Shown piece after piece: positions 1 to 5,346 of a stretch of 5,738 nucleotides of DNA. Position numbers and translations under genes: made by a program. The stretch spans positions 1 to 5,738 of the forward strand of contig CALFWN010000332.1 in the NCBI GenBank assembly GCA_937928335.1, written 5' to 3'. Position 1 is the stretch's first letter; the number at the start of each line of letters is the position of its first letter. The notes under the pieces are model-generated. The model did no database searches and was not told where the DNA came from. It was given only the letters and a program-made list of their open reading frames with translations. Origin of the DNA: an uncultured Litoreibacter sp. (lineage in GTDB: Bacteria > Pseudomonadota > Alphaproteobacteria > Rhodobacterales > Rhodobacteraceae).

Positions 1-123
1 CCGATGACGGTAGTGATCGCCACGGTATTTTCTAGCATAGCTGCTAACGACTCTAATAGTAGTTTTGCCCTGGCTTTTACCGTAATTATGTTAGGGGGAG
101 TATTTCAAATTATCTTTGGTTTG
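1..123 (+). CDS. SulP-family anion transporter, internal fragment
   Basis: Reading from base 1 in frame, this stretch encodes about 41 residues beginning PMTVVIATVF and ending LGGVFQIIFGL. The pattern P-M-T-V-V, then A-L-A-F-T-V, then G-G/A-V-F-Q-I-x-F-G matches the third transmembrane region and what follows it in SulP (SLC26-like) sulfate/bicarbonate transporters, where it normally sits inside a G-P-T-G-P-M-T-V-V context. The ATG at position 4 is therefore probably an internal methionine and not a start. The gene would have begun left of the window. The expected continuation (L-K/R-L-G-K-Y and further membrane helices) is absent, and after about position 123 the frame runs through the antisense of flgF. 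GC is about 42% by hand count, against 69% in the next 120 bases. Only one short segment is available, so the substrate (sulfate, bicarbonate or other) cannot be told. The family call is from recalled motifs. Confidence 0.72.
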
Positions 124-653
124 ACCACGAACCGCACGCCGTCCTCGCGCTCTAACGTGGCCCCCTCGGCCGGTGTCACGATGCCCAGCTGCGCCAGCGG
201 ATTGCCGTCCACGCTCAATGTGCCATCCGGGGCCAGCGCAATTATGCCCGCGTCTGCTGGCACAAAAACCGGCGCGCCGCCCGCGTCCAGAACCCGGTGC
301 CCGTCAGCGGTCAACAGCTCTCCGTCAGGCGATGGAAAGAACGCGCCCGACCGGGTGATGCGTTCGCCGGCAGGCGTCTCAATTTGGAAAAAACCGTCGC
401 CCTCGATGGCGAAGTCAAACCTGCCGCCGGTCTGGGCCATGCTGCCTTGGGCAAACCGTGTCGCATGGCTGTCGGCGGTGGCAAAAGACACGGATGGCTG
501 GCCTTCGCCCGTCGCCCGCACATATTCCGAGAACACCAACCCCTCGGAACGAAACCCCGTCGTGGCCGAGTTCGCCATATTATGCGCGATGCTCTGCATC
601 TCTTTCATCAACCCGCTTTGGCGGGTCAGCGAGGCGTAGATCGCATTGCTCAT
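105..653 (-). CDS. flgF: Flagellar basal-body rod protein FlgF, 3'-truncated
   Basis: FlgF is a proximal rod protein that links the FlgB/FlgC part of the rod to the distal rod FlgG. The N-terminus M-S-N-A-I-Y-A-S-L-T-R-Q-S-G-L and the rod signature H-N-M-A-N-S-A-T-T-G-F-R (residues 24-35) are intact. So is the FlgE/F/G-type core FDFAIEGDGFF (79-89), followed by T-R-S-G-A-F (100-105) and LLTADGHRVLD (113-123). The native protein seems to end at residue 177; the last five residues, K-P-K-I-I, and the TGA come from the SulP-like DNA. Related FlgF proteins are roughly 235-250 residues, so about 60 C-terminal residues are missing, including the D0 helix that pairs with the N-terminal helix. The start ATG lies one base after the fliQ stop, so it is translationally coupled, with a G-rich stretch just upstream as ribosome site. 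If the truncation is real, rod assembly should fail. If it is an assembly artefact, the gene is whole in the organism. Confidence 0.9.
   Translation of the reverse strand: MSNAIYASLTRQSGLMKEMQSIAHNMANSATTGFRSEGLVFSEYVRATGEGQPSVSFATADSHATRFAQGSMAQTGGRFDFAIEGDGFFQIETPAGERITRSGAFFPSPDGELLTADGHRVLDAGGAPVFVPADAGIIALAPDGTLSVDGNPLAQLGIVTPAEGATLEREDGVRFVVKPKII
118..126. other. Breakpoint between foreign SulP DNA and flgF
   Basis: Two unrelated coding homologies end at this point: the SulP reading on the + strand loses family resemblance after F-G-L (codon 121-123), and the FlgF reading on the minus strand loses it after R-F-V-V (codon 123-125). Base composition changes abruptly at the same place. 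No inverted repeat, target-site duplication or transposase is visible on the 123 bases available. The point could be an assembly chimera or a real deletion, inversion or insertion endpoint. The exact base cannot be fixed because a few bases may be shared by both sides. Confidence 0.65.
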
Positions 654-654
654 C

Positions 655-924
655 TCAGCCCCCCACCACCAACGGCACGATGCCGTCAGTCCAAAAGCTG
701 GTCAGCGTGCGGGTCATGAAGGTCATCGACACCCAGAACACGGCCAGCATCGCGGCCACTTTCGGCACAAAGGTCAGCGTCATTTCCTGAATGGAGGTCA
801 GCGCCTGAAAAAGCCCGACCAGCAGCCCCACAGCCAGGGCTGTCAGCAAAATAGGGGTCGAAATCACGACAGAGACCCAAAGCCCCTGCCGCAAAATGTC
901 GAAAAACTCCGCCTCGGACATCAT
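655..924 (-). CDS. fliQ: Flagellar type III export gate protein FliQ
   Basis: This 89-residue protein has the usual FliQ length and two hydrophobic segments, at about residues 14-38 and 53-72. Between them is the family's conserved stretch F-Q-A-L-T-S-I-Q-E-M-T-L-T-F-V-P-K (39-55). FliQ assembles with FliP and FliR into the helical export gate inside the MS ring, in the inner membrane. Its ATG overlaps the fliE stop by one base (TGATG), and a second in-frame ATG follows at once, so either methionine may be the start; the protein barely changes. The gene is sandwiched between fliE and flgF with no spacer, while fliP and fliR are not in the window. Nothing in the sequence suggests damage. Confidence 0.95.
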   Translation of the reverse strand: MMSEAEFFDILRQGLWVSVVISTPILLTALAVGLLVGLFQALTSIQEMTLTFVPKVAAMLAVFWVSMTFMTRTLTSFWTDGIVPLVVGG

Positions 925-1196
925 CAGACAGGCATCCTCAGAATTTCCTGATAGGCCTCGACCACCTTGTCGCGCACGGTCACGGCTGTCTGCACCGCCA
1001 GCTCCGTCTGCGCCAATGCCTGTACCAAAGTATGCGGGTCCACCCCGCCGGTGACGGCCCTTTGCGCGGCCTGCTCGCCCTGCTGCAACACGTCCGCAAA
1101 TTCCTGAACGGCCTTGACGGCAGAGCCCGCCTCAGCCTGCGTGGCAGGTCTGGCGGCGCCGTAGCTTTGGGCGGCAAACTGGGCTGTAATGTTCAT
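924..1196 (-). CDS. fliE: Flagellar hook-basal body complex protein FliE
   Basis: The 90-residue length and the C-terminal half (residues 52-90) identify FliE: V-D-P-H-T-L-V-Q-A-L-A-Q-T-E-L-A-V-Q, then V-R-D-K-V-V-E-A-Y-Q-E-I-L-R-M-P-V, with the family's closing E-I-x-x-M-P/Q-V/I ending. FliE is the adaptor between the MS ring (FliF) and the proximal rod and is among the first rod substrates exported. The N-terminal 30 residues are alanine-rich and poorly conserved, as is normal. The start is well supported by TAGGAG, five bases upstream, which includes the flgC stop codon. It is the third gene of the flgB-flgC-fliE-fliQ-flgF operon. Confidence 0.95.
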   Translation of the reverse strand: MNITAQFAAQSYGAARPATQAEAGSAVKAVQEFADVLQQGEQAAQRAVTGGVDPHTLVQALAQTELAVQTAVTVRDKVVEAYQEILRMPV

Positions 1197-1201
1197 GGCG
1201 G

Positions 1202-1207
1202 CTCCTA
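1202..1207 (-). promoter_or_regulatory. fliE ribosome binding site built on the flgC stop
   Basis: On the minus strand the sequence TAGGAG carries the flgC stop (TAG) as the first three bases of a strong Shine-Dalgarno site, five bases before the fliE ATG. Ribosomes ending flgC are thus placed directly at the fliE start, which suggests coupled translation of the rod proteins. It fixes the fliE start at 1196. Confidence 0.75.
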
Positions 1208-1597
1208 TCTGCGAAGAATATCAAGGACGGCGGAGGACATTTTCCGCGTCTGTTCAAACATTTTGAGATTGGCCTCATAGCTGCGCTGCGCCTCGCGGGC
1301 ATCCGCGATCTCCACCACGATGTTGACGTTCGAGCCATCGTAATAGCCCTGCGGGTCGGCCATCGGATGCGAGGGGTCATAAATCTTGGGCAGGGCGGTG
1401 CGGTCCAGCCTGACCGCGCCTTGCTTGACCATGCCCTGATCGGGGCCAGACATCATCTGCTGCTCGAAACTGGCGGTCTTGCGGCGGAAGCCGGGCGTGT
1501 CGACATTGGCCATGTTTTCCGACACCAGCCGCAGCCGCGCCGATTGCGCCTGCATCCCGCTGGCGGCCATCATCAGGGATGTGCTCAGATCACTCAT
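1205..1597 (-). CDS. flgC: Flagellar basal-body rod protein FlgC
   Basis: This 130-residue protein is a full-length FlgC, a proximal rod subunit exported by the flagellar type III system. The rod signature S-E-N-M-A-N-V-D-T-P-G-F-R-R-K spans residues 26-40. The FlgC-specific block Y-D-P-S-H-P-M-A-D-P-Q-G-Y (73-85) is followed by D-G-S-N-V-N (87-92) and the C-terminal helix motif R-E-A-Q-R-S-Y-E-A-N-L (101-111). It follows flgB by 12 bases. The flgB stop and a ribosome site (TAAAGGA) lie in that gap, nine bases before the ATG. There is no signal peptide, as expected for an export-apparatus substrate. Confidence 0.97.
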   Translation of the reverse strand: MSDLSTSLMMAASGMQAQSARLRLVSENMANVDTPGFRRKTASFEQQMMSGPDQGMVKQGAVRLDRTALPKIYDPSHPMADPQGYYDGSNVNIVVEIADAREAQRSYEANLKMFEQTRKMSSAVLDILRR

Positions 1598-1609
1598 ACC
1601 GGAATTCCT

Positions 1610-2002
1610 TTACCTGCCACGCCCAAGACTGGTGCGCAAAATGCCCAGCGCGCTTTGATAGACGGTCACGGCCCGCGAATGCTGCCGCTCCGCATCAATG
1701 GATTTCAGCAATTCCCCTTCCAACGAGACCGAGTTGCCATTCGGCGCAATCTCCGCCGCGCGGTCAATGACGGGGGCCATACCCATCGCCTGACCGCTGG
1801 TCACGATATGGCCCGCGCGCGGCACATGGGCCGAGCGCGCCATCGGCAGGCTTTGCGGGCCGCCATGCGGATCGGGCAGGGTCATCGCCCGAAAATTGGG
1901 GGTGTCGGCATTGGCAATATTGCCCGCCACGACCGCCTGCTGGCTGGCCGCGTGCTGCGCCATCTTATGTGCTGCGTGAAACAGCTCGATAGATTTGAAC
2001 AC
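1610..2002 (-). CDS. flgB: Flagellar basal-body rod protein FlgB
   Basis: FlgB is the most proximal rod subunit. With the start chosen here the protein is 130 residues and begins M-F-K-S-I-E-L-F, as FlgB proteins usually do. G-N-I-A-N-A-D-T-P-N-F-R-A (27-39) is the rod signature, and P-N-G-N-S-V-S-L-E-G-E (87-97) is the FlgB-type block. A longer frame opens at a TTG at 2032, adding ten residues (M-L-K-A-I-E-G-E-A-P). I prefer the GTG at 2002 because GAGGGAG sits eight bases upstream, while the TTG has only a badly spaced AAGG. It is the first gene of the minus-strand rod operon and is divergent from fliI. The identity is secure; the start is likely but not proven. Confidence 0.95.
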   Translation of the reverse strand: MFKSIELFHAAHKMAQHAASQQAVVAGNIANADTPNFRAMTLPDPHGGPQSLPMARSAHVPRAGHIVTSGQAMGMAPVIDRAAEIAPNGNSVSLEGELLKSIDAERQHSRAVTVYQSALGILRTSLGRGR

Positions 2003-2090
2003 CGGGGCTTCTCCCTCGATTGCTTTCAACAAAGCCTTAAGGGTGATTCCTTTAGAAACCGTAATCGACGCGACATTTTAGGGACCGCCC
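2003..2090. promoter_or_regulatory. Divergent flgB / fliI promoter region
   Basis: These 88 bases separate the start of the minus-strand rod operon from the start of fliI and must hold any promoter that drives them in opposite directions. The middle (about 2036-2080) is more AT-rich than the flanking genes. The fliI ribosome site AGGGA is at 2080-2084, six bases before its ATG. I found no full CtrA site (TTAA-N7-TTAA), no sigma-54 -24/-12 element and no clear sigma-28 pair, so the sigma factor is not assigned. Confidence 0.5.
2011..2017 (-). promoter_or_regulatory. Ribosome binding site deciding the flgB start
   Basis: On the minus strand GAGGGAG lies eight bases before the GTG at 2002. It lies inside the longer reading frame from the TTG at 2032 and is the main reason to prefer the shorter FlgB. 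Confidence 0.7.
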
Positions 2091-3422
2091 ATGTATTCCA
2101 GCTTTGCCCCCCTTATCAGTGACATAGAGGATATCTCCCCCGTCGAACGCCGGGGCCATGTCACCGCGACACATGGCGGATTGGTCGATGTCAGCGGCCT
2201 GTCCAGCTTCGCGCGGGTGGGCGATCTGGTGGAAATGACCGGGCCAGACGGCCCTGCGCCTGCCGAAATTCTGTCGCTTTGTGGTGGCGTGGCGCAGGTT
2301 TTGCCCGCCGCAGGCCCCCGCGGCACGGCGATTGGCGACAGGGTGCGCTATATCGGGGAGGGGCATATCCGCCCTGATCTGTCATGGGTTGGCCGGGTGA
2401 TCGACGCCTATGGCCGCCCGCTTGATGGCCGCCCGATGGCCAAAGGCCCGGACAAACGCAGCGTCCTGGCATCCCCGCCCAAAGCCACCTCGCGCCGGCG
2501 TCTAGGCCCACGTATTGAAACGGGTCTGGCCGCCTTCAACACGTTCCTGCCGCTCGTGCGCGGCCAGCGGATCGGATTGTTTGCAGGCTCTGGCGTGGGC
2601 AAATCCACCCTGCTCGCGCAACTGGCCCAGACGGTGGAGGCTGATTTTACCGTGATCGCCCTGATCGGCGAACGGGGCCGCGAGGTGCGCGAATTCATCG
2701 AAGATACGCTGGGCCCCGATGGTCTGGCCCGTTCCATCGTGGTGGCGGCGACCTCCGACCAGTCGCCCGTGACCCGCCGCCGTGCCTCCTGGACCGCGAT
2801 GGCCGTGGCGGAGTTTCTGCGCGATCAGGGCGCGCATGTCCTGTTTCTGGCAGATTCAGTCACCCGGTTTTGCGAGGCGCATCGCGAGATCGCCCTCACC
2901 GTCGGGGAACCTGGCGGCCCTCAGGGCTACCCCGCCTCCACCGCGCAGCAGGTGATGAACCTGTGTGAACGCGCGGGCCCCGGGCTGCAGGACAAAGGTG
3001 ATATCACCGCGATTTTCTCCGTGCTGGTCGCGGCCTCCGATATGGATGAGCCTGTCGCCGACATGGTGCGCGGGGTCCTTGACGGCCACGTGATCCTGGA
3101 TCGCAACATCGCCGAACGGGGCCGCTTCCCGGCCATCGATGTGCTGCGGTCTGTGTCGCGCAGTTTCACCAAGGCCCACGAGGCCGAGGCGCAAGCGATC
3201 ATCGCCGCCGCCCGCAGCCATATGTCGGTCTATGCGCAATCCGAGCTGATGATACAGGCGGGCCTCTACAAACCCGGCGCGGACCCGGCCATCGACCAAT
3301 CCATCCGCCTGCGCCCAAGGCTCGAGAGCTTCCTGTCGGGCAATGCGGGCAGCACAGCATCAAACGGGGCCACTGATCTTGCAAGGCTCGCCGATATCTT
3401 GACAGAGGCCAAACCAAAGTGA
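2091..3422 (+). CDS. fliI: Flagellar export ATPase FliI
   Basis: FliI is the cytoplasmic, F1-beta-like ATPase at the base of the flagellar export apparatus; it energises and primes substrate unloading. The 443 residues cover the family's full length. The N-terminal beta-barrel domain is roughly residues 1-95, with V-G-R-V-I-D-A-Y-G-R-P-L-D-G at 100-113. The Walker A loop A-G-S-G-V-G-K-S-T is at 165-173, G-E-R-G-R-E-V at 193-199, and Walker B is V-L-F-L-A-D-S with its aspartate at 255. Further on are G-Y-P-A-S-T (279-284) and D-G-H-V-I-L-D-R (331-338). The A-D-S in Walker B, where many FliI have M-D-S, and the L-C-E-R-A-G-P-G stretch (291-298) are what I recall from Rhodobacterales FliI. The ATG is supported by AGGGA six bases upstream. 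The gene is alone on its strand here. A type III secretion ATPase of the SctN type is the alternative, but the neighbours are all flagellar. Confidence 0.96.
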   Translation: MYSSFAPLISDIEDISPVERRGHVTATHGGLVDVSGLSSFARVGDLVEMTGPDGPAPAEILSLCGGVAQVLPAAGPRGTAIGDRVRYIGEGHIRPDLSWVGRVIDAYGRPLDGRPMAKGPDKRSVLASPPKATSRRRLGPRIETGLAAFNTFLPLVRGQRIGLFAGSGVGKSTLLAQLAQTVEADFTVIALIGERGREVREFIEDTLGPDGLARSIVVAATSDQSPVTRRRASWTAMAVAEFLRDQGAHVLFLADSVTRFCEAHREIALTVGEPGGPQGYPASTAQQVMNLCERAGPGLQDKGDITAIFSVLVAASDMDEPVADMVRGVLDGHVILDRNIAERGRFPAIDVLRSVSRSFTKAHEAEAQAIIAAARSHMSVYAQSELMIQAGLYKPGADPAIDQSIRLRPRLESFLSGNAGSTASNGATDLARLADILTEAKPK

Positions 3423-3426
3423 TCGG

Positions 3427-3489
3427 CACCGCTCACCGCTCACCGCTCACCGCTCACCGCTCACCGCTCACCGCTCACCGCTCACCGCT
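3427..3489. repeat. Heptamer tandem repeat, 9 perfect copies of CACCGCT
   Basis: Nine uninterrupted, identical copies of the 7-base unit CACCGCT fill 63 bases starting four bases after the fliI stop codon, followed by one further C of a tenth copy. On the minus strand the unit reads AGCGGTG, giving regularly spaced GG pairs. The absence of any substitution between copies points to recent expansion by slipped-strand replication, so the copy number is probably variable. It lies wholly outside fliI. It is not a CRISPR array, as there are no spacers. Confidence 0.97.
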
Positions 3490-3586
3490 CGTCTTTCCTT
3501 GGATGAATGTTGCTGAGGTCCCGGCCAAAGAACGCGAAACTCCTGCCCGGCCAACACAGCGGCCTCGTGGGACGTTGATGCGACAT

Positions 3587-3603
3587 CCATGCGCAACGCA
3601 TGG
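3587..3603. terminator. Short perfect hairpin downstream of fliI
   Basis: CCATGCG-CAA-CGCATGG forms a seven-base perfect stem with a three-base loop, 164 bases beyond the fliI stop. It is not followed by a T run in either direction, so it is not a classical intrinsic terminator. It may help stop or protect the fliI transcript, or be chance. Confidence 0.3.
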
Positions 3604-3720
3604 GCTGCGCCGTGGGGGGCCTGCTATGATATTCGACCAGACCAAATCGCATCAGCGCGGGCCTGCATCGCCGTAGACCCCGCCATATTGCGAGGCGCGG
3701 GCCTCTATCTCCTGTCTTCC

Positions 3721-3740
3721 CTGACGCAACGCTGCATCAG
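3721..3740 (-). terminator. Hairpin just after the DUF1217 stop
   Basis: On the minus strand CTGATGC-AGCGTT-GCGTCAG begins four bases after the DUF1217 stop codon. It can pair over seven positions, one of them a U-G wobble that works only in the minus-strand transcript; in the + transcript the same position is a C/A mismatch. No U tract follows. It may be the operon's 3' end or a transcript-stabilising stem. Confidence 0.35.
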
Positions 3741-3744
3741 CCCT

Positions 3745-4545
3745 TCAAAAGAGCCGTCCCGTATTGGATGCCTGCAGCAGCTGCAGCGCGACCGAGCCGC
3801 TTGTGGCTGTCACCCCTTGCGCCACTTGGGTTTGCAGCAGGAACCTTTGCACGATCTCTTCCTGCATCTCAGGCGTGCCCAGTTCCGAAACCGCGTCCGT
3901 TCCGAAAGCAAAGGCCGCGCGCTCTTTGAGGATATTCAACTGGTCATCAATGGGCAGGGTGCCAAAGGAGGAGGGCAGACCCAAAGCCGTCTCGAACACT
4001 TTGCGCAATGGCGGATTGCCCATGATCGTGAACCATTTCGTATCGTCCGAGACCGGCCGCTCGGCCAGCTCGCCAAAACTGCGCTGCAGGTTCAGTGCAA
4101 GGCGCAGCTCTTCGCTTTGTGCGCCGATGCTGACCTCGAAACTTTGTTCGATATAGGCAGATGTGACGCGGTCCATGAACGCCTCTGTGCGGATCGCCGG
4201 GCTGGTGAAATCAAACGCTGCGGCCAATTCGCGGTAGCGGGTGTCAGACAGCAGGTTGGACAAAGCGTCCGGCGCGGTCGCGCCATCATCCAGAATACGT
4301 TGAATGAAGAACCTGTTGTCCAGATCATCCTGCAGCCCGAACGCCCCAAGGGCCACGGACAGGGCCGCGCGGTTGTTGACCAGGGCTTCCGGCGTCTCAA
4401 ACGATGCGAAATCAGCGCGAAACTGCGCCACCTCCCGCGCCACCTGGCCGCTGGCGGCAAAGGCGTCCCGTTGCGCCTCGCCCGTGCGGTTGAGAAACAC
4501 CCAGCCAGTATAGCCGCCAAAAGGGACAACCGGAGAAAAATTCAT
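3745..4545 (-). CDS. DUF1217 family flagellar-locus protein
   Basis: This 266-residue protein matches my memory of the DUF1217 family, which occurs in alphaproteobacterial flagellar clusters; its biochemical role is not known to me. Family-like stretches are G-Y-T-G-W-V-F-L-N-R-T at the N-terminus (11-21), A-L-G-A-F-G-L-Q-D-D-L-D-N-R-F-F-I-Q-R (65-83), G-N-P-P-L-R-K-V-F-E-T-A-L-G-L-P-S-S-F-G (176-195), and L-K-E-R-A followed by F-G-T-D-A (206-218). There is no signal peptide or membrane segment; the protein looks largely helical and soluble. The length is complete. Its ATG overlaps the flbT stop by four bases (ATGA), so it is translated with flbT and flaF. The position suggests a job with flagellin or hook-filament assembly, perhaps as a chaperone or export factor, but the sequence shows no motif that proves it. 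Confidence 0.88.
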   Translation of the reverse strand: MNFSPVVPFGGYTGWVFLNRTGEAQRDAFAASGQVAREVAQFRADFASFETPEALVNNRAALSVALGAFGLQDDLDNRFFIQRILDDGATAPDALSNLLSDTRYRELAAAFDFTSPAIRTEAFMDRVTSAYIEQSFEVSIGAQSEELRLALNLQRSFGELAERPVSDDTKWFTIMGNPPLRKVFETALGLPSSFGTLPIDDQLNILKERAAFAFGTDAVSELGTPEMQEEIVQRFLLQTQVAQGVTATSGSVALQLLQASNTGRLF

Positions 4546-4946
4546 CCCGCGGCCTGCCGCAAAATGACCTCTTCACGCGGCAATAGCTGACGCAGCAATT
4601 TCAGTGCAGGGTAGATCTTGCGGTCTTGAAACAGCGTCTGGGCACTGCTCAAGATATCGCGTGACAGCGCGTCTTGAAACGCGGATTGAAGCGGGGCCAG
4701 CCCCTGCATGACCTGATGTCTGGCCTCGTCATATGGCACGTCCCCGCTCAGGATCAGCTGCATGATATAACAGACACGGCGTACCGGGGTGTTTGCCTCT
4801 TCGGGGTGGATGGCGTCACGCAGGCGCAAGATATTTGCGTCCGGCGTCAGGATGCTGACCCGCGTGCGTCGATCCCCGTTTTCGACCACGACCCCGTTGA
4901 CCAGAACCCGCTCTTTCGGTCCCAGTTTCAAAACCAGGCCGGTCAT
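4542..4946 (-). CDS. flbT: Flagellin post-transcriptional regulator FlbT
   Basis: FlbT is a small alphaproteobacterial regulator. In Caulobacter it represses flagellin synthesis by acting on the 5' untranslated region of flagellin mRNA when the hook is incomplete; in some other genera it acts as an activator. The 134 residues contain the family's L-G-P-K-E-R (8-13), V-N-G-V-V-V-E-N-G-D-R-R (16-27), I-L-R-L-R-D-A-I (39-46) and V-C-Y-I-M-Q-L (58-64). The length is complete. The start ATG overlaps the flaF stop by four bases (ATGA), and its own stop overlaps the next start in the same way, which implies coupled translation at fixed ratio. Whether it represses or activates here cannot be read from the sequence. 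Confidence 0.94.
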   Translation of the reverse strand: MTGLVLKLGPKERVLVNGVVVENGDRRTRVSILTPDANILRLRDAIHPEEANTPVRRVCYIMQLILSGDVPYDEARHQVMQGLAPLQSAFQDALSRDILSSAQTLFQDRKIYPALKLLRQLLPREEVILRQAAG

Positions 4947-5311
4947 CTTGCGCTGGCCGCGTTCAGGCCGCGCATGACGCTGAGATTCACATCGATCAGG
5001 GCGCTGGCATCCAGCCCGTCTTTCAAGACCTTTCTGGACTGCACAATCGTGAATTCGGACAGGTAGAACAGCGTCGCTTTCAAATCTTCAGGCAGGCTGT
5101 TTTGGGCATCCGACACGCTGGCTGCAATGGTGGCCCACATGCGGCGGTTGGTATCGATAGCCGCGGCCAACTGGTTGAAATTACCCTGCTCGGAGGCGAT
5201 GCGCAGGCGCGAGGTGACGCGGGCGAGCGTATCATATTCGCCGGACCGCCCCGTTTTCGTTGGCGCGGCGGACGAGTGGTAGGCATGTTGGGCAAGCTGC
5301 ATAGCGGACAT
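4943..5311 (-). CDS. flaF: Flagellin synthesis/secretion factor FlaF
   Basis: FlaF works opposite FlbT: in Caulobacter it is needed for flagellin synthesis and secretion and binds flagellin, so the pair matches filament production to export. This 122-residue protein is complete. It begins M-S-A-M-Q-L-A-Q-H-A-Y and has E-Y-D-T-L-A-R-V-T-S-R-L (25-36), a central helical block with N-R-R-M-W (55-59) and N-S-L-P-E-D-L-K-A-T-L (71-81), and ends with D-V-N-L-S-V-M-R-G-L (107-116), all typical of the family. A second ATG three codons in is possible but has no better ribosome site; upstream of the first there is only a weak AGAAAG about 12 bases away. It follows the flagellin gene by 67 bases containing a strong hairpin, so its dose may depend on read-through from flagellin. 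Confidence 0.94.
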   Translation of the reverse strand: MSAMQLAQHAYHSSAAPTKTGRSGEYDTLARVTSRLRIASEQGNFNQLAAAIDTNRRMWATIAASVSDAQNSLPEDLKATLFYLSEFTIVQSRKVLKDGLDASALIDVNLSVMRGLNAASAR

Positions 5312-5346
5312 GGAAAATAATCACTTTCTGGAATGGGTCATGGGAT

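Larger units (their letters stand above)
3423..3744. other. Convergent intergenic region, no convincing gene
   Basis: This 322-base stretch lies between the converging 3' ends of fliI and the DUF1217 gene. It holds a heptamer array at its left edge and two small hairpins. A frame opens on a GTG that overlaps the fliI stop (GTGA, 3419-3422) and runs to 3676, but its first third just translates the repeat and the rest has no family resemblance. Other short frames on both strands (for example 34 codons on the minus strand from 3584 into the repeat) lack ribosome sites or recognisable sequence. I see no tRNA and no mobile-element end. Many relatives carry further flagellar genes beyond fliI, so this may be the scar of a lost gene; that is inference. 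Confidence 0.6.

Noticed and set aside
1..123. The foreign end as the edge of an insertion sequence.
   Set aside because: The encoded residues resemble a transporter, not a transposase, and no terminal inverted repeat or target duplication is visible at the junction.
4..639. Long + strand frame that joins the SulP-like start to 170 further residues, as if a fusion protein.
   Set aside because: Beyond about 123 it is exactly antisense to flgF, whose rod motifs are unmistakable. The continuing openness is what GC-rich antisense frames commonly show.
2037..2055. TTAA ... TTAG in the flgB/fliI gap as a CtrA binding site.
   Set aside because: The half-sites are 11 bases apart instead of 7 and the second is imperfect, so it does not fit the CtrA consensus.
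3427..3489. Tandem heptamers as a possible CRISPR array or replication-origin iteron set.
   Set aside because: There are no spacers between units, the unit is only 7 bases, and there are no cas, rep or DnaA-box signals. It is a simple-sequence repeat.
3589..4590. A 333-codon + strand frame over the DUF1217 gene.
   Set aside because: It is antisense to a gene with clear family blocks, overlapping stops and starts with flbT, and complete length. The + frame's sequence is rich in arginine and glutamine without family resemblance.
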